From Ehretia macrophylla (Eukaryota; Streptophyta; Magnoliopsida; Boraginales; Ehretiaceae), in contig CM075770.1 of NCBI GenBank assembly GCA_037974665.1, positions 97,150,850-97,214,849 of the forward strand: 64,000 bases of DNA, in the 5' to 3' direction. The translations under genes were made by a program, and so were the position numbers. Below are positions 48,165 through 60,900 of this stretch, in pieces. Position 1 is the first letter of the stretch, and every line of letters begins with the position of its first letter. The notes under the pieces were generated by a model that had not been told where the DNA came from, searched no databases, and saw nothing but the letters and a program-made list of their open reading frames with translations.

Positions 48165-50545
48165 TGTCACGCCCCAACTAGACCCCACCTATAATCAGTC
48201 AGGACGCAACGGAATTTCGGCAGCATAACGACATTAAATAGATTCCCGAGGTTCTAAACCAACCTCATAAAACATCATACATCCAGCAACTATATTATAC
48301 AATAAACCATCCTCGTTATACGCCTCCGTTCCAACATAACATACAATACCTCAACCATATCATACATTTCAAAAATAAGTTGAGACACAACTACAACTTA
48401 ACCATAGACAAAAGAAAGCAACTAAGTTAACATCGTTTGGATCATCATCTTTCAACATCTATTACAATAAGAACCATAAAGCATAAAAAAGTCTATTAAG
48501 CTAATATACATGATATTTAAACAACATATAATCATGGATAAGACTCAGGAACATATGACTCGTCCACGTAAGGCACATTTTCCTCCTCAGGAGGCACGTA
48601 CCCGTAATCCGGCTCTGCAACACCTGTAATCATGCAATAATAGAGAGTGAGCTTATATACATAAGCCCAGTGAGGATCCGATAGATCTCGACAGTATTCA
48701 CTACGCTCCTTGGATTTAGTCCTTTGAGCAAGTAAATACACAACAACAATAATAACATTATCATCACATAACTATATAACCATTCATTAAAGGATACTCT
48801 ATTTGGTGTAGCTCCAAACGCCATCACGATCTCAACCGTTCTTCTTATAACTCCCCATTACTCACGCACCCGAGGTACCTCACTAGCCCCTCCCTCCATG
48901 ACACCTCCGTCATGCGAGCTGGGGGTAGCCTATGGCAGTCATGCCGTTATCAACCCGACAGCCCGACGCTGCCCGAGATGTGGCACACACATACCAAGAC
49001 TCCATAATCATCAATCATCAATCAATCATCAATCAATCAATTAGGAGATCAGCAACGAAAGTGCCCGATTCCCGAACTCAATAATAATCAATCAATAACA
49101 TCAATATTAAATTAAACAACAAACAACGTAGTTAGATGACAAAGTAGGCCATCTAATCGGACATGCATTATATACATAATTAAACTCTAAATTACTCATC
49201 AACAACTCACCATTCATCACTCGAACACTACCCAACCATCTAAAGGCATCGTTCAAGAAATTAAAGAATGACAACCTAAACTTCTAAAATTCATAACTTA
49301 CATTCTACTAATCCAAACATTTCCAAATCAGTTCCTATCACTCACCCATTCAACCTACTAAATTAGCCCTCTCGGAAATCCACCATAACACCTCCAAATC
49401 ATGCCCGATAACCCTAAAACCCTAGGATGTCATGGCTGGATTTTTCGGATTTTCACACGAACAATGTAATCGAAAATTCGGCATTACAACAGCGCTAACA
49501 CGTAATTATCAAGTATTTAGAAATCGACGGCAATCGATTTCGATCAACACAACTCATTTAATTCAACTTTGAACATTTTAATCAAAATTAAATACCCGGA
49601 AAATAAAAATTATGCTACATCCGACAGAAATTCGTAGTATTAGTATATAACGATCCCTAGCATGCAAGGAGCAATAATCTATCATCAGATTTCAATTCTA
49701 ACGGTTAAATTTTCATTTATGAGCAAAAACATAAAAATGACATTTTGAGATCTAGAATTTTTCTCTCACCTTTGATGCGATACAAGCCTAGGAATGCGTG
49801 CTATGCGTGCCCAACAAGCAGAATCCAAGTCGGTGCGAAGTTTCACGGACAAAAACCAAGTTTTTCTTTGAAAAAATGGATTGAAAAGCTTTGAAATTTC
49901 TCTTTCTTTTTCTCCTTCTTTCTCACGGCAATGTGTGTGTTTGTGGAGTGTGTTTTGTGTTGTGTGAGTGTGTGTTGATGACAAGAAGTATTTAAAAGCT
50001 TGGTCAATTAAAAAAATGCAAAGTCAAAGTTAGTTTTAATTAGTATTTTTGTGTTTTTAATGACTTTAATTGCATTTTATTACTCACCAAGTTAAAAATA
50101 ATTATGCAACCCCCAAGATATCTCAAGTGGATTATTTTTAGGTGACAAGAAGTTTTACAATCCAACAATTTCACCCGAGTCGGCTTAAAACTCGATTTTC
50201 GCAAAAGTCGGTGTAAAAACCCTAATAAATTCTTAAGCCGATTTTAAAACCGTTTTCATCAAACACAGGTCTATTAAAGTCCGTGGACTAGGTCTAGAAG
50301 GGTTAAAAAGACCAGTTTCAAAATTTTAGCAGACGTGTTTCGAAAACACTATTCACTGAAAATCGACGATAAAATTCCTAACTCCGTTTTTGATGAAAAT
50401 TTCATGAATGCACATTTAGCACGTATTAGGAGTATTGACATCAAAATTATAACTTTCTAGGTCCTATAGCACATAAACAGGTCATATGCATGCAAAACGA
50501 GGTATAGCACGTAAAACGAGATAAGCAGGAAAGTGGGGTTTCACA
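48165..50545 (-). repeat. LTR A (3' LTR of the array, 2,381 bp)
   Basis: On the minus strand it starts TGTGAAACCCCAC after the polypurine tract and ends GGGGCGTGACA. A TATA-like TTTAAATA lies at 49996-49989. The candidate leader intron is 49769-48624 and a short acidic frame is 48623-48532. It carries U5-side variants that LTRs B and C both lack (for example CACGCCCCAACTAGAC against CATGCCCCAACTCGAC). Confidence 0.95.
48624..49769 (-). other. Candidate leader intron in LTR A
   Basis: Donor ATCAAAG|GTGAGAG at 49770/49769 and acceptor TGATTACAG|GTGTTG at 48624/48623 enclose 1,146 bases. TCACTGGGC lies about 50 bases before the acceptor. The following frame reads VAEPDYGYVPP and ends SYVPESYP before a stop at 48532. 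Splicing is not demonstrated. Confidence 0.45.
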
Positions 50546-53500
50546 TTCTCCCCTCCTTATAGAAATTTCGTCCTCGAAATTCTTACTTGATGTACGGAAT
50601 AGATCTGGGTATTGCTGCTGCATCTGATCTCGTCTCTCCCACGTAGCTTCCTCAATGCCGTGATGCTTCCACAACACCTTAACCATCGGAATCCTCTTCG
50701 ACCTCAACTCTCGGTCCATCTGATCTAGAATACGAATCGGACGCTCGTCATAAGTCAAATTCTCTCGAAGCTGTAACGGCTCTGGCTCAAGAATATGAGA
50801 AGGATCCGGATTATATTTCCGCAAATTAGACACGTGAAATACATCGTGAACATTAGAGAAGTTTTCCGGTAAAGCCAACCGATATGCCAACTTACCAACC
50901 CTGCCAGTAATCTCAAACGGCCCAACAAATCTCGGACTCAGCTTTCCACCTTTACCATAACGAGCAAACCCCTTTCGAGGAGACAATCTCAAGAAAACCC
51001 GATCTCCAACTGCAAACTCCAAGTCTCGACGACGCTTATCAGCATAACTCTTGAATCTACTCTGCGCCGTAAGCATTCTCTGCCTGATCAACTGAACATT
51101 CTCAATCTTCTCAAGAAGTTCTGGCATAATAGTCGGATCAACAGTCTTCATCTCTCCTACCTCGTCCCAATATAAAGGTGAACGGCACTTACGACCGTAA
51201 AGAGCTGCGAAAGGTGCCATTCCAATAGTAGCTTGATAACTATTGTTATAGGCAAACTCGGCAAGTGGTAGATGTTTCTCCCAGTTCTTCCCAAAGTCCA
51301 GAACACAAGCCCTAAGCATATCTTCCAGAATCTGAATAGTCCGCTCAGACTGACCGTCGGTCTGTGGATGATACGCTGTACTGAAGTTCAACTGAGTACC
51401 CAAAGTCTCCTGAAGTTTCTCCCACAAGCGAGAAGTAAATCGAGGATCTCGATCAGAGATAATACTAGATGGAATACCGTGAAGTCTAACAATCTGATCC
51501 AGATAGAGGTCCGTCAACTTTGTAACCTCATCTCCCATCCTCATGGCAATAAAATGAGCTGTCTTCGTCAAACGATCCACGACAACCCAAACTGCATCAT
51601 TGCCCCTCGGTGATCTAGGCAAACCAATGACGAAGTCCATCGTAATATGCTCCCATTTCCACTCCGGTATAGCCAATGGCTGAAGCAAACCTGCTGGTCG
51701 TTGATGCTCGGCTTTCACTCTCTGACAAGTCAAACATCTAGATACAAACTGAGCAACCTCCATCTTCATGGTGTTCCACCAGAAATGTTACTTGAAATCA
51801 CGATACATCTTGGTTCTACCGGGATGAATAGTATATTTAGAATTATGAGCTTCCTCCAGAATACCTCGCCTCAAGCTCGCTTCATCAGGAACACAAACCC
51901 TGTTCCGAAACCGAAGAATACCGTCCTCATGTAGTTTGAAGTCAGACTGATCATCAGTGATCTGATCCTTGATCTTCTGAAGTTTAACATCAAGTTGCTG
52001 AGCTTCCCTGATCTGAGACAATAATAAAGGCTGAATACGGAGATGTGAACACATCACCCCAACCTGAGTCAACTCTGGTCTCCAATAACTAAACTCCTCA
52101 AGAACCTCCCACTTCTTGACAGCCAAACAAGAAATACTAGCCTTCCGGCTGAGAGCATCTGCCACAACATTTGCCTTTCCAGACAGATAATTGATAGAAC
52201 AATTATAATCTCCAAGAAGCTCCATCCACCTCCGCTGGCGCATATTCAACTCCTTCTGTGAGAACAAGTACTTCAGACTCTTATGATCAGTGAAAATTTC
52301 AAACTTACTTCCCCACAGATAATGACGCCACTTCTTGAGTGCAAAGACAACTGCTGCCAACTCAAGATCATGAGTCGGATAATTTTCTTCATAAGGCTTC
52401 AACTTTCGAGAAGCATAGGCAATAACTCGGCCATCCTGCATAAGAACACATCCCAAGCCCTCCTTGGATGCATCGCTGTAAATGACCATATTATCGGTCC
52501 CCTCTGGTAGAGCAAGTACTGGAGCGGTAGTTAACCTCTTTTTCAACTCCTGAAATCCACTCTCACACTTCTCGTCCCAATTAAAGATAGTCCGTTTCTG
52601 AGTCAACTTAGATAGTGGCCCCGCAATCTTTGAGAAGTCCTTGACAAACCTACGGTAATAACCCGCCAAGCCAAGAAAACTACGGACATCAGTAACACTC
52701 TCTGGCCGCTTCCAAGACATCACCGATTCAATCTTAGTGGGATCTACGGAAATACCGCTCTGTGTAATAACATGGCCAAGAAAAGAAATCCGTTGCAGCC
52801 AAAATTCACATTTGCTGAACTTGGCAAACAACTGATGCTCCTGCAACTTCTCTAATACAAGCCGTAGATGTTGCTCGTGCTCCGATTCAGATTTAGAATA
52901 GACCAAGATATCGTCAATAAAAATCACCACGAACTGGTCCAAGTACGGCTGAAAGACTCGATGCATAAGATCCATGAATGCTGCCGGTGCATTGGTCAAA
53001 CCAAAGGGCATAACAACAAACTCATAATGCCCGTACCGAGTCCTGAAGGCAGACTTCGGAACATCCTCCGTGCGAATCCGAAGCTGATAATACCCCTGCC
53101 TCAAATCAAATTTAGAATAGACTTTGGCTCCCTGAAGTTGATCAAACAACTCATCAATCAGTGGCAAAGGATATTTATTCTTGATGGTCACCTGATTCAA
53201 ACCACGGTAATCAATACACAATCTCAAAGTATCATCCTTCTTCTTTACAAATAAAACAGGAGCTCCCCAAGGTGAAGAACTCTGCTGAATGAATCCTTTC
53301 TTCAATAACTCCTGTAACTGAGTCTTCAACTCCTTCAACTCAGCTGGTGCCATCCGGTACGCCGATTTAGAAATAGGTTGAGTACCGGGAACAAGATTAA
53401 TCACAAACTCTATATCCCTCTCAGGAGGCAATCCTGGCAACTCCTCGGGAAATACATTAGGATATTCCCGGATAATAGGGACTTCCTCTAGCTGTAGCTT

Positions 53501-55270
53501 ATCAGATGGCTTGTTGATCAAATAAGCTAGATAACCCGAACACCCCTTACTCACCAACTTAACGGCTTTAGTTGCTGAGATAACAAAACTCGTCTTAGCA
53601 CCCCGGTTACCCGCTACCTCTACTACTGGCTGATCTGGCAAACGAAACTGTACTACCTTGGTTCTACAGTTCAACTGGGCATCATACTTAGAAAGCCAAT
53701 CCATACCCAGAATAACATCATACCCCCGGATAGGAAATAAGATAAGGTCCGAAGGAAAATTATGCCCCTTAACATGTATTATACAATCCTTACATACTAA
53801 GCCAGTAATATACTTATCAGTCAAAGAGGTACTAATCTCAACCACATAAGGCAATCTTTCAGGTTGCAATTTAACACGTTGCACACAAGCAGGAGTAATG
53901 AAAGAATGCGTAGCACCAGAATCAATCAACACTTTAACAAGTTGATCAAGTATAAGGAAGTTACCTTCCACAACTGCAGTCTCCTCAGGCATCTCCTCCA
54001 TATCAACTGCGTAAGCCCGAGCCTGAACCCGCTGCTGCTGTGGTACACTGCCTGTAGGCCTACCCTGGTAACCTTGAGTCGCTGCCCGACCCTCAGTCCT
54101 CGCATATCTAGGGCAATCTTTCGCCCTATGCTCGATGCTACCACAACCCAAACATGTCCCTGCCTTTACCCTGCAGTCGGATTCCACATGCTCTGGGCGC
54201 TTGCAGTAATTACACTGCGATGATGTGGCACTAACACTGCCTCTAGAAGAACCAGAAGCTGATGAAAAAGCTGATACAGCCTGCTGCTGAGGTTTCACCA
54301 CACTAGGCCTGTACTGACCCTGAGACTGTGCTGGCTTATACTGAGTCTGAACCTGATATTGCCTCTGCTGAACCTCAGCCCGATAGTAACTCTCCTGACC
54401 CTGTGGCCTATAAGAACTCTGCTGGGCTGGTGGCCTATAGACACCCTGCTGTACTGGAGGCCTATATATAACCTGCTGGCCCTGTGGCTGATACGGCCTC
54501 TTACTAGGCTGACTGGAGACAATCTGATCCCCTTTCCTCTTCTCTAACCTAGAAGCTGCATCAAAAGCCTCAGTAAAGATATCATAGCGATTCAGAGCCA
54601 TTGCATCCTGAATCTCGGGCCTCAATCCCAGCATAAATCTACGGGTCTTCCTCTCCTCCACAGCTACAAACTCCGGTGCATACCGGGACAACCTAGTAAA
54701 TGTAGCCTCATATTGAGCCACAGTAGAATCCCCCTGAACCAAAGACAAGAACTCAGCCTCTCTCCTCTCCCGTGCAACCCTCGAGACATACTTATCCCTA
54801 AAAGCAGTCAGAAAGGTATCCCAAACATACGGAACACCCCGGGTCTCCCAACTGGCTCTCACAGTGCGCCACCATTCCTCTGCCTCATCATCAAGCAAAT
54901 AGACAGCACAAGTCACCTTCCTCTCATCAGTGTACCCGAGAGAATCAAAAATTTTCTCTAACTTACTAATCCACGACTCGGCCTTCCTATCATCAGGCTC
55001 TCCCTGAAATCTAGGAGGATAGTACCCCAGAAACTCCTTCATAGAACCTCGACCGTGATTACCTCCCTGTACATTCTGTATCTGAGCCTGCAACGCCTGA
55101 GTCTGAACAGCCTGACCTGCTAACAACTGGGCCTGCCCAGCCATCAAATCTGCAATCCGATCCATTGCTGCCCCTAACCTGCCATCACCCCTATCACTGC
55201 CCTGTGCCACATTACCAGGGACCTCATCTACAATCTCGGGCCTACCACGAGTCCTCGGTCTACCGGCCAT
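50447..55270 (-). pseudogene. Tekay-like gag-pol of the left array unit, one nonsense codon
   Basis: The frame starts [12 protein letters not shown] at 55270 and is open to a TAA at 51788-51790, in the integrase zinc region just after MYRDFK. It resumes in the same frame and runs to 50447. Domains follow the same order as in the right unit: two CCHC knuckles, protease DSGATHSF, reverse transcriptase [10 protein letters not shown], RNase H, HHCC-DDE integrase and a chromodomain-like tail. The stop replaces the Gln codon of the right unit by a single C-to-T change. Other differences are scattered substitutions. This copy would make Gag, protease and reverse transcriptase-RNase H but not integrase unless the stop is read through. 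Confidence 0.93.
50548..50558 (-). other. Polypurine tract of the left array unit
   Basis: Minus-strand AAGGAGGGGAG ends two bases before the LTR A start TGTGAA. The equivalent tract of the right unit is at 57955-57965. Confidence 0.8.
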
Positions 55271-55372
55271 CGTACTAATCAAAGAGTTAGCACAGGTTAT
55301 AGCACATAAACACATTATATACAACCTTTAACACATAAACAACAAACTCATATTAAGCCCATAGATCACATA

Positions 55373-55462
55373 AGTTTCAATCACATAAGCAAATTGATCA
55401 CATAATCACATAAGCACTTAAATCACATAATCACTTAATCACTTAATCATTTAATCATACCA
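55373..55462. repeat. Leader tandem repeats ATCACATA/ATCACTTA
   Basis: Short degenerate octamer-like units between the primer site and gag. The right unit has the same tract at about 62772-62870, with a different number of units. No function is assigned. Confidence 0.8.
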
Positions 55463-55554
55463 ATACATATTTCATTTTTCTTTCTTTTCATACATATTTC
55501 ATGCTAAGACCATTACCCACATTCCGAGAATACCCCGGCTGACAACTAACATGC

Positions 55555-55566
55555 GCTCTAATACCA
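55555..55566 (-). other. Primer binding site of the left array unit
   Basis: Minus-strand TGGTATTAGAGC lies six bases after the end of LTR B and matches the initiator-Met tRNA primer sequence TGGTATCAGAGC at 11 of 12 positions. Confidence 0.85.
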
Positions 55567-55572
55567 CTTAAA

Positions 55573-57952
55573 TGTCATGCCCCAACTCGACCCCACCTAT
55601 AATCAGTCAGGACGCAACGGAATTTCAGCAGCATAACGACAGTAAATAGATTCCCGAGGTTCTAAACCAACCTCATAAAACATCATACATCCAGCAACTA
55701 TATTATACAATAAACCATCCTCGTTATACGCCTCCGTTCCAACATAACATACAATACCTCAACCTTATCATACATTTCAAAAATAAGTTGAGACACAACT
55801 ACAACTTAACCATAGACAAAAGAAAGCCACTAAGTTAACATTGTTTGGATCATCATCTTTCAACATCTATTACAATAAGAACCATAAAGCATATAAAAGT
55901 CTATTAAGCTAATATACATGACATTAAACAACATATAATCATGGATAAGACTCAGGAACATATGACTCGTCCACGTAAGGCACATTTTCCTCCTCAGGAG
56001 GCACGTACCCGTAATCCGGCTCTGCAACACCTGTAAGCATGCAATAATAGAGAGTGAGCTTATATACATAAGCCCAGTGAGGATCCGATAGATCTCGACA
56101 GTATTCACTACGCTCCTTGGATTTAGTCCTTTGAGCAAGTAAATACACAACAACAATAATAACATTATCATCACATAACTATATAACCATTCATTAAAGG
56201 ATACTCTATTTGGTGTAGCTCCAAACGCCATCACGATCTCAACCGTTCTTCTTATAACTCCCCATTACTCACGCACCCGAGGTACATCGCTAGCCCCTCC
56301 CTCCATGACACCTCCGTCATGCGAGCTGGGGGTAGCCTATGGCAGTCATGCCGTTATCAACCCGACAGCCCAATGCTGCCCGAGAGGTGGCACACACATA
56401 CCAAGACTCCATAATCATCAATCATCAATCAATCATCAATCAATCAATTAGGAGATCAGCAACGAAAGTGCCCGATTCCCGAACTCAATAATAATCAATG
56501 AATAACATCAATATTAAATTAAACAACAAACAACGTAGTTAGATGACAAAGTAGGCCATCTAACCGGACACGCATAATATACATAATTAAACTTTAAATT
56601 ACTCATCAACAACTCACCATTCAACACTCGAACACTACCCAACCATCTAAAGGCATCGTTCAAGAAATTAAAGAATGACAACCTAAACTTCTAAAATTCA
56701 TAACTTACAATCTACTAATCCAAACATTGCCAAATCAATTCCTATCACTCACCCATTCAACCTACTACATTAGCCCTCTCGGAAATCCACCATAACACCT
56801 CCAAATCATGCCCGATAACCCTAAAACCCTAGGATGTCATGGCTGGATTTTCCGGATTTTCACACGAACAATGTAATCGAAAATTCGGCATTACAACAGC
56901 GCTAACACGTAATTATCAAGTATTTAGAAATCGACGGCAATCGATTTCAATCAACACAACTCATTTAATTCAACTTTGAACATTTTAATCAAAATTAAAT
57001 ACCCGGAAAATAAAAATTATGCTACATCCGACAGAAATTCGTAGTATTAGTATATAACGATCCCTAGCATGCAAGGAGCAATAATCTATCATCAGATTTC
57101 AATTCTAACGGTTAAATTTTCATTTATGAGCAAAAACATAAAAATGACATTTTGAGATCTAGAATTTTTCTCTCACCTTTGATGCGATACAAGCCTAGGA
57201 ATGCGTGCTATGCGTGCCCAACAAGCAGAATCCAAGTCGGTGCGAAGTTTCACGGACAAAAACCAAGTTTTTCTTTGAAAAAATGGATTGAAAAGCTTTG
57301 AAATTTCTCTTTCTTTTTCTCCTTCTTTCTCACGGCAATGTGTGTGTTTGTGGAGTGTGTTTTGTGTTGTGTGAGTGTGTGTTGATGACAAGAAGTATTT
57401 AAAAGCTTGGTCAATTAAAAAAATGCAAAGTCAAAGTTAGTTTTAATTAGTATTTTTGTGTTTTTAATGACTTTAATTGCATTTTATTACTCACCAAGTT
57501 AAAAATAATTATGCAACCCCCAAGATATCTCAAGTGGATTATTTTTAGGTGACAAGAAGTTTTACAATCCAACAATTTCACCCGAGTCGGCTTAAAACTC
57601 GATTTTCGCAAAAGTCGGTGTAAAAACCCTAATAAATTCTTAAGCCGATTTTAAAACCGTTTTCATCAAACACAGGTCTATTAAAGTCCGTGGACTAGGT
57701 CTAGAAGGGTTAAAAAGACCAGTTTCAAAATTTTAGCGGACGTGTTTCGAAAACACTATTCACTGAAAATCGACGATAAAATTTCTAACTCCGTTTTTGA
57801 TGAAAATTTCATGAATGCACATTTAGCACGTATTAGGAGTATTGACATCAAAATTATAATTTTCTAGGTCCTATAGCACATAAACAGATCATATGCACGC
57901 AAAACGAGGTATAGCACGTAAAACGAGATAAACAGGAAAGTGGGGTTTCATA
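55573..57952 (-). repeat. LTR B (shared middle LTR, 2,380 bp)
   Basis: It is the 3' LTR of the right unit and the 5' LTR of the left unit. On the minus strand it starts TATGAAACCCC, so the usual TG has become TA, and it ends GGGGCATGACA. The U5 side agrees with LTR C at nearly every base of the 1,021 available. A TATA-like TTTAAATA lies at 57403-57396. The leader-intron sites are at 57176 (donor) and 56031 (acceptor), and a short frame runs 56030-55939. Confidence 0.95.
56031..57176 (-). other. Candidate leader intron in LTR B
   Basis: Same donor (CAAAG|GTGAGAG) and an acceptor GCTTACAG|GTGTTG, 1,146 bases as in LTR A. In LTR C the acceptor is at 63438 and the donor is outside the window. 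Substitutions between the copies leave both sites intact. Confidence 0.45.
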
Positions 57953-60900
57953 TTCTCCCCTCCTTATAGAAATTTCGTCCTCGAAATTCTTACTTGATGT
58001 ACGGAATAGATCTGGGTATTCCTGCTGCATCTGATCTTGTCTCTCCCACGTCGCTTCCTCAATGCCGTGATGCTTCCACAACACCTTAACCATCGGAATC
58101 CTCTTCGACCTCAACTCTCGGTCCATCTGATCTAGAATACGAATCGGACGCTCGTCATAAGTCAAATTATCTCGAAGCTGTAACGGCTCTGGCTCAAGAA
58201 TATGAGAAGGATCCGGATTATATTTCCGCAAATTAGACACGTGAAATACATCGTGAACATTAGAGAAGTTTTTCGGTAAAGCCAACCGATATGCCAACTT
58301 ACCAACCCTGCCAGTAATCTCAAACGGCCCAACAAATCTCGGACTCAGCTTTCCACCTTTACCATAACGAGCAAACCCCTTTCGAGGAGACAATCTCAAG
58401 AAAACCCGATCTCCAACTGCAAACTCCAAGTCTCGACGACGCTTATCAGCATAACTCTTGAATCTACTCTGCGCCGTAAGCATTCTCTGCCTGATCAACT
58501 GAACATTCTCAATCTTCTCAAGAAGTTCTGGCATAATAGTCGGATCAACAGTCTTCATCTCTCCTACCTCGTCCCAATATAAAGGTGAACGGCACTTACG
58601 ACCGTAAAGAGCTGCGAAAGGTGCCATTCCAATAGTAGCTTGATAACTATTGTTATAGGCAAACTCGGCAAGTGGTAGATGTTTCTCCCAGTTCTTCCCA
58701 AAGTCCAGAACACAAGCCCTAAGCATATCTTCCAGAATCTGAATAGTCCGCTCAGACTGACCGTCGGTCTGTGGATGATACGCTGTACTGAAGTTCAACT
58801 GAGTACCCAAAGTCTCCTGAAGTTTCTCCCACAAACGAGAAGTAAATCGAGGATCTCGATCAGAGACAATACTAGATGGAATACCGTGAAGTCTAACAAT
58901 CTGATCCAGATAGAGGTCCGTCAGCTTTGTAACCTCATCTCCCATCTTCATGGCAATAAAATGAGCTGTCTTCGTCAAACGATCCACGACAACCCAAACT
59001 GCATCATTACCCCTCGGTGATCTAGGCAAACCAGTGACGAAGTCCATCGTAATATGCTCCCATTTCCACTCTGGTATAGCCAACGGCTGAAGCAAACCTG
59101 CTGGTCGTTGATGCTCGGCTTTCACTCTCTGACAAGTCAAACATCTAGATACAAACTGAGCAACCTCCTTCTTCATGTTGTTCCACCAGTAATGTTGCTT
59201 CAAATCCCGATACATCTTGGTTCCACCGGGATGAATAGTATATTTAGAATTATGAGCTTCCTCCAGAATACCTCGCCTCAAGCTCGGCTCATCGGGAACA
59301 CAAACCCTGTTCCAAAACCGAAGAATACCGTCCTCATGTAGTTTGAAGTCAGACTGATCATCTGTGATCTGATCCTTGATGTTCTGAAGTTTAACATCAA
59401 GTTGCTGAGCTTCCCTGATCAGAGACAATAATAAAGGCTGAATACGGAGATGTGAACACATCACCCCAACCTGAGTCAACTCTGGTCTCCAATAACTAAA
59501 CTCCTCAAGAACCTCCCACTTCTTGACAACCAAACAAGAAATACTAGCCTTCCGGCTGAGAGCATCTGCCACAACATTTGCCTTTCCAGGCAGATAATTG
59601 ATAGAACAATTATAATCTCCAAGAAGCTCCATCCACCTCCGCTGGCGCATATTCAACTCCTTCTGTGAGAACAAGTACTTCAGACTCTTATGATCAGTGA
59701 AAATTTCAAACTTACTTCCCCACAGATAATGACGCCACTTCTTGAGTGCAAAGACAACTGCTGCCAACTCAAGATCATGAGTCGGATAATTTTCTTCATA
59801 AGGCTTCAACTTTCGAGAAGCATAGGCAATAACTCGGCCATCCTGCATAAGAACACATCCCAAGCCCTCCTTGGATGCATCGCTGTAAATGACCATATTA
59901 TCGGTCCCCTCTGGTAGAGCAAGTACTGGAGCGGTAGTTAACCTCTTTTTCAACTCCTGAAATCCACTCTCACACTTCTCGTCCCAATTAAAGATAGTCC
60001 GTTTCTGAGTCAACTTAGATAGTGGCCCCGCAATCTTTGAGAAGTCCTTGACAAACCTACGGTAATAACCCGCCAAGCCAAGAAAACTACGGACATCAGT
60101 AACACTCTCTGGCCGCTTCCAAGACATCACCGATTCAATCTTAGTGGGATCTACGGAAATACCGCTCTGTGTAATAACATGGCCAAGAAAAGAAATCCGT
60201 TGCAGCCAAAATTCACATTTGCTGAACTTGGCAAACAACTGATGCTCCTGCAACTTCTCTAATACAAGCCGTAGATGTTGCTCGTGCTCTGATTCAGATT
60301 TAGAATAGACCAAGATATCGTCAATAAAAATCACCACGAACTGGTCCAAGTACGGCTGAAAGACTCGATGCATAAGATCCATGAATGCTGCCGGTGCATT
60401 GGTCAAACCAAAGGGCATAACAACAAACTCATAATGCCCGTACCGAGTCCTGAAGGCAGACTTCGGAACATCCTCCGTGCGAATCCGAAGCTGATAATAC
60501 CCCTGCCTCAAATCAAATTTAGAATAGACTTTGGCTCCCTGAAGTTGATCAAACAACTCATCAATCAGTGGCAAAGGATATTTATTCTTGATAGTCACTT
60601 GATTCAAACCACGGTAATCAATACACAATCTCAAAGTATCATCCTTCTTCTTTACAACTAAAACAGGAGCCCCCCAAGGTGAAGAACTCTGCTGAATGAA
60701 TCCTTTCTTCAATAACTCCTGTAACTGAGTCTTCAACTCCTTCAACTCAGCTGGTGCCATCCGGTACGCCGATTTAGAAATAGGTTGAGTACCGGGAACA
60801 AGATTAATCACAAACTCTATATACCTCTCAGGAGGCAATCCTGGCAACTCCTCGGGAAATACATTAGGATATTCCCGGATAATAGGGACTTCCTCTAGCT

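Noticed and set aside
49766..49984. 72-codon His/Thr-rich frame just after the LTR A TATA box (also at 57173-57391)
   Set aside because: Identical in A and B only because the LTRs are near-identical. The diverged solo LTR at 14994 shows no matching frame. Its last codons merely overlap the candidate splice donor.
53864..54223. 119-codon plus-strand frame (repeated at 61271-61630)
   Set aside because: It is antisense to the protease/zinc-knuckle part of gag-pol and present twice only because the array is duplicated.
55373..55462. Repeated ATCACATA units as a possible CRISPR-like array
   Set aside because: The units are about 8 bases with no spacers, in a plant retrotransposon leader. It is a simple tandem repeat.
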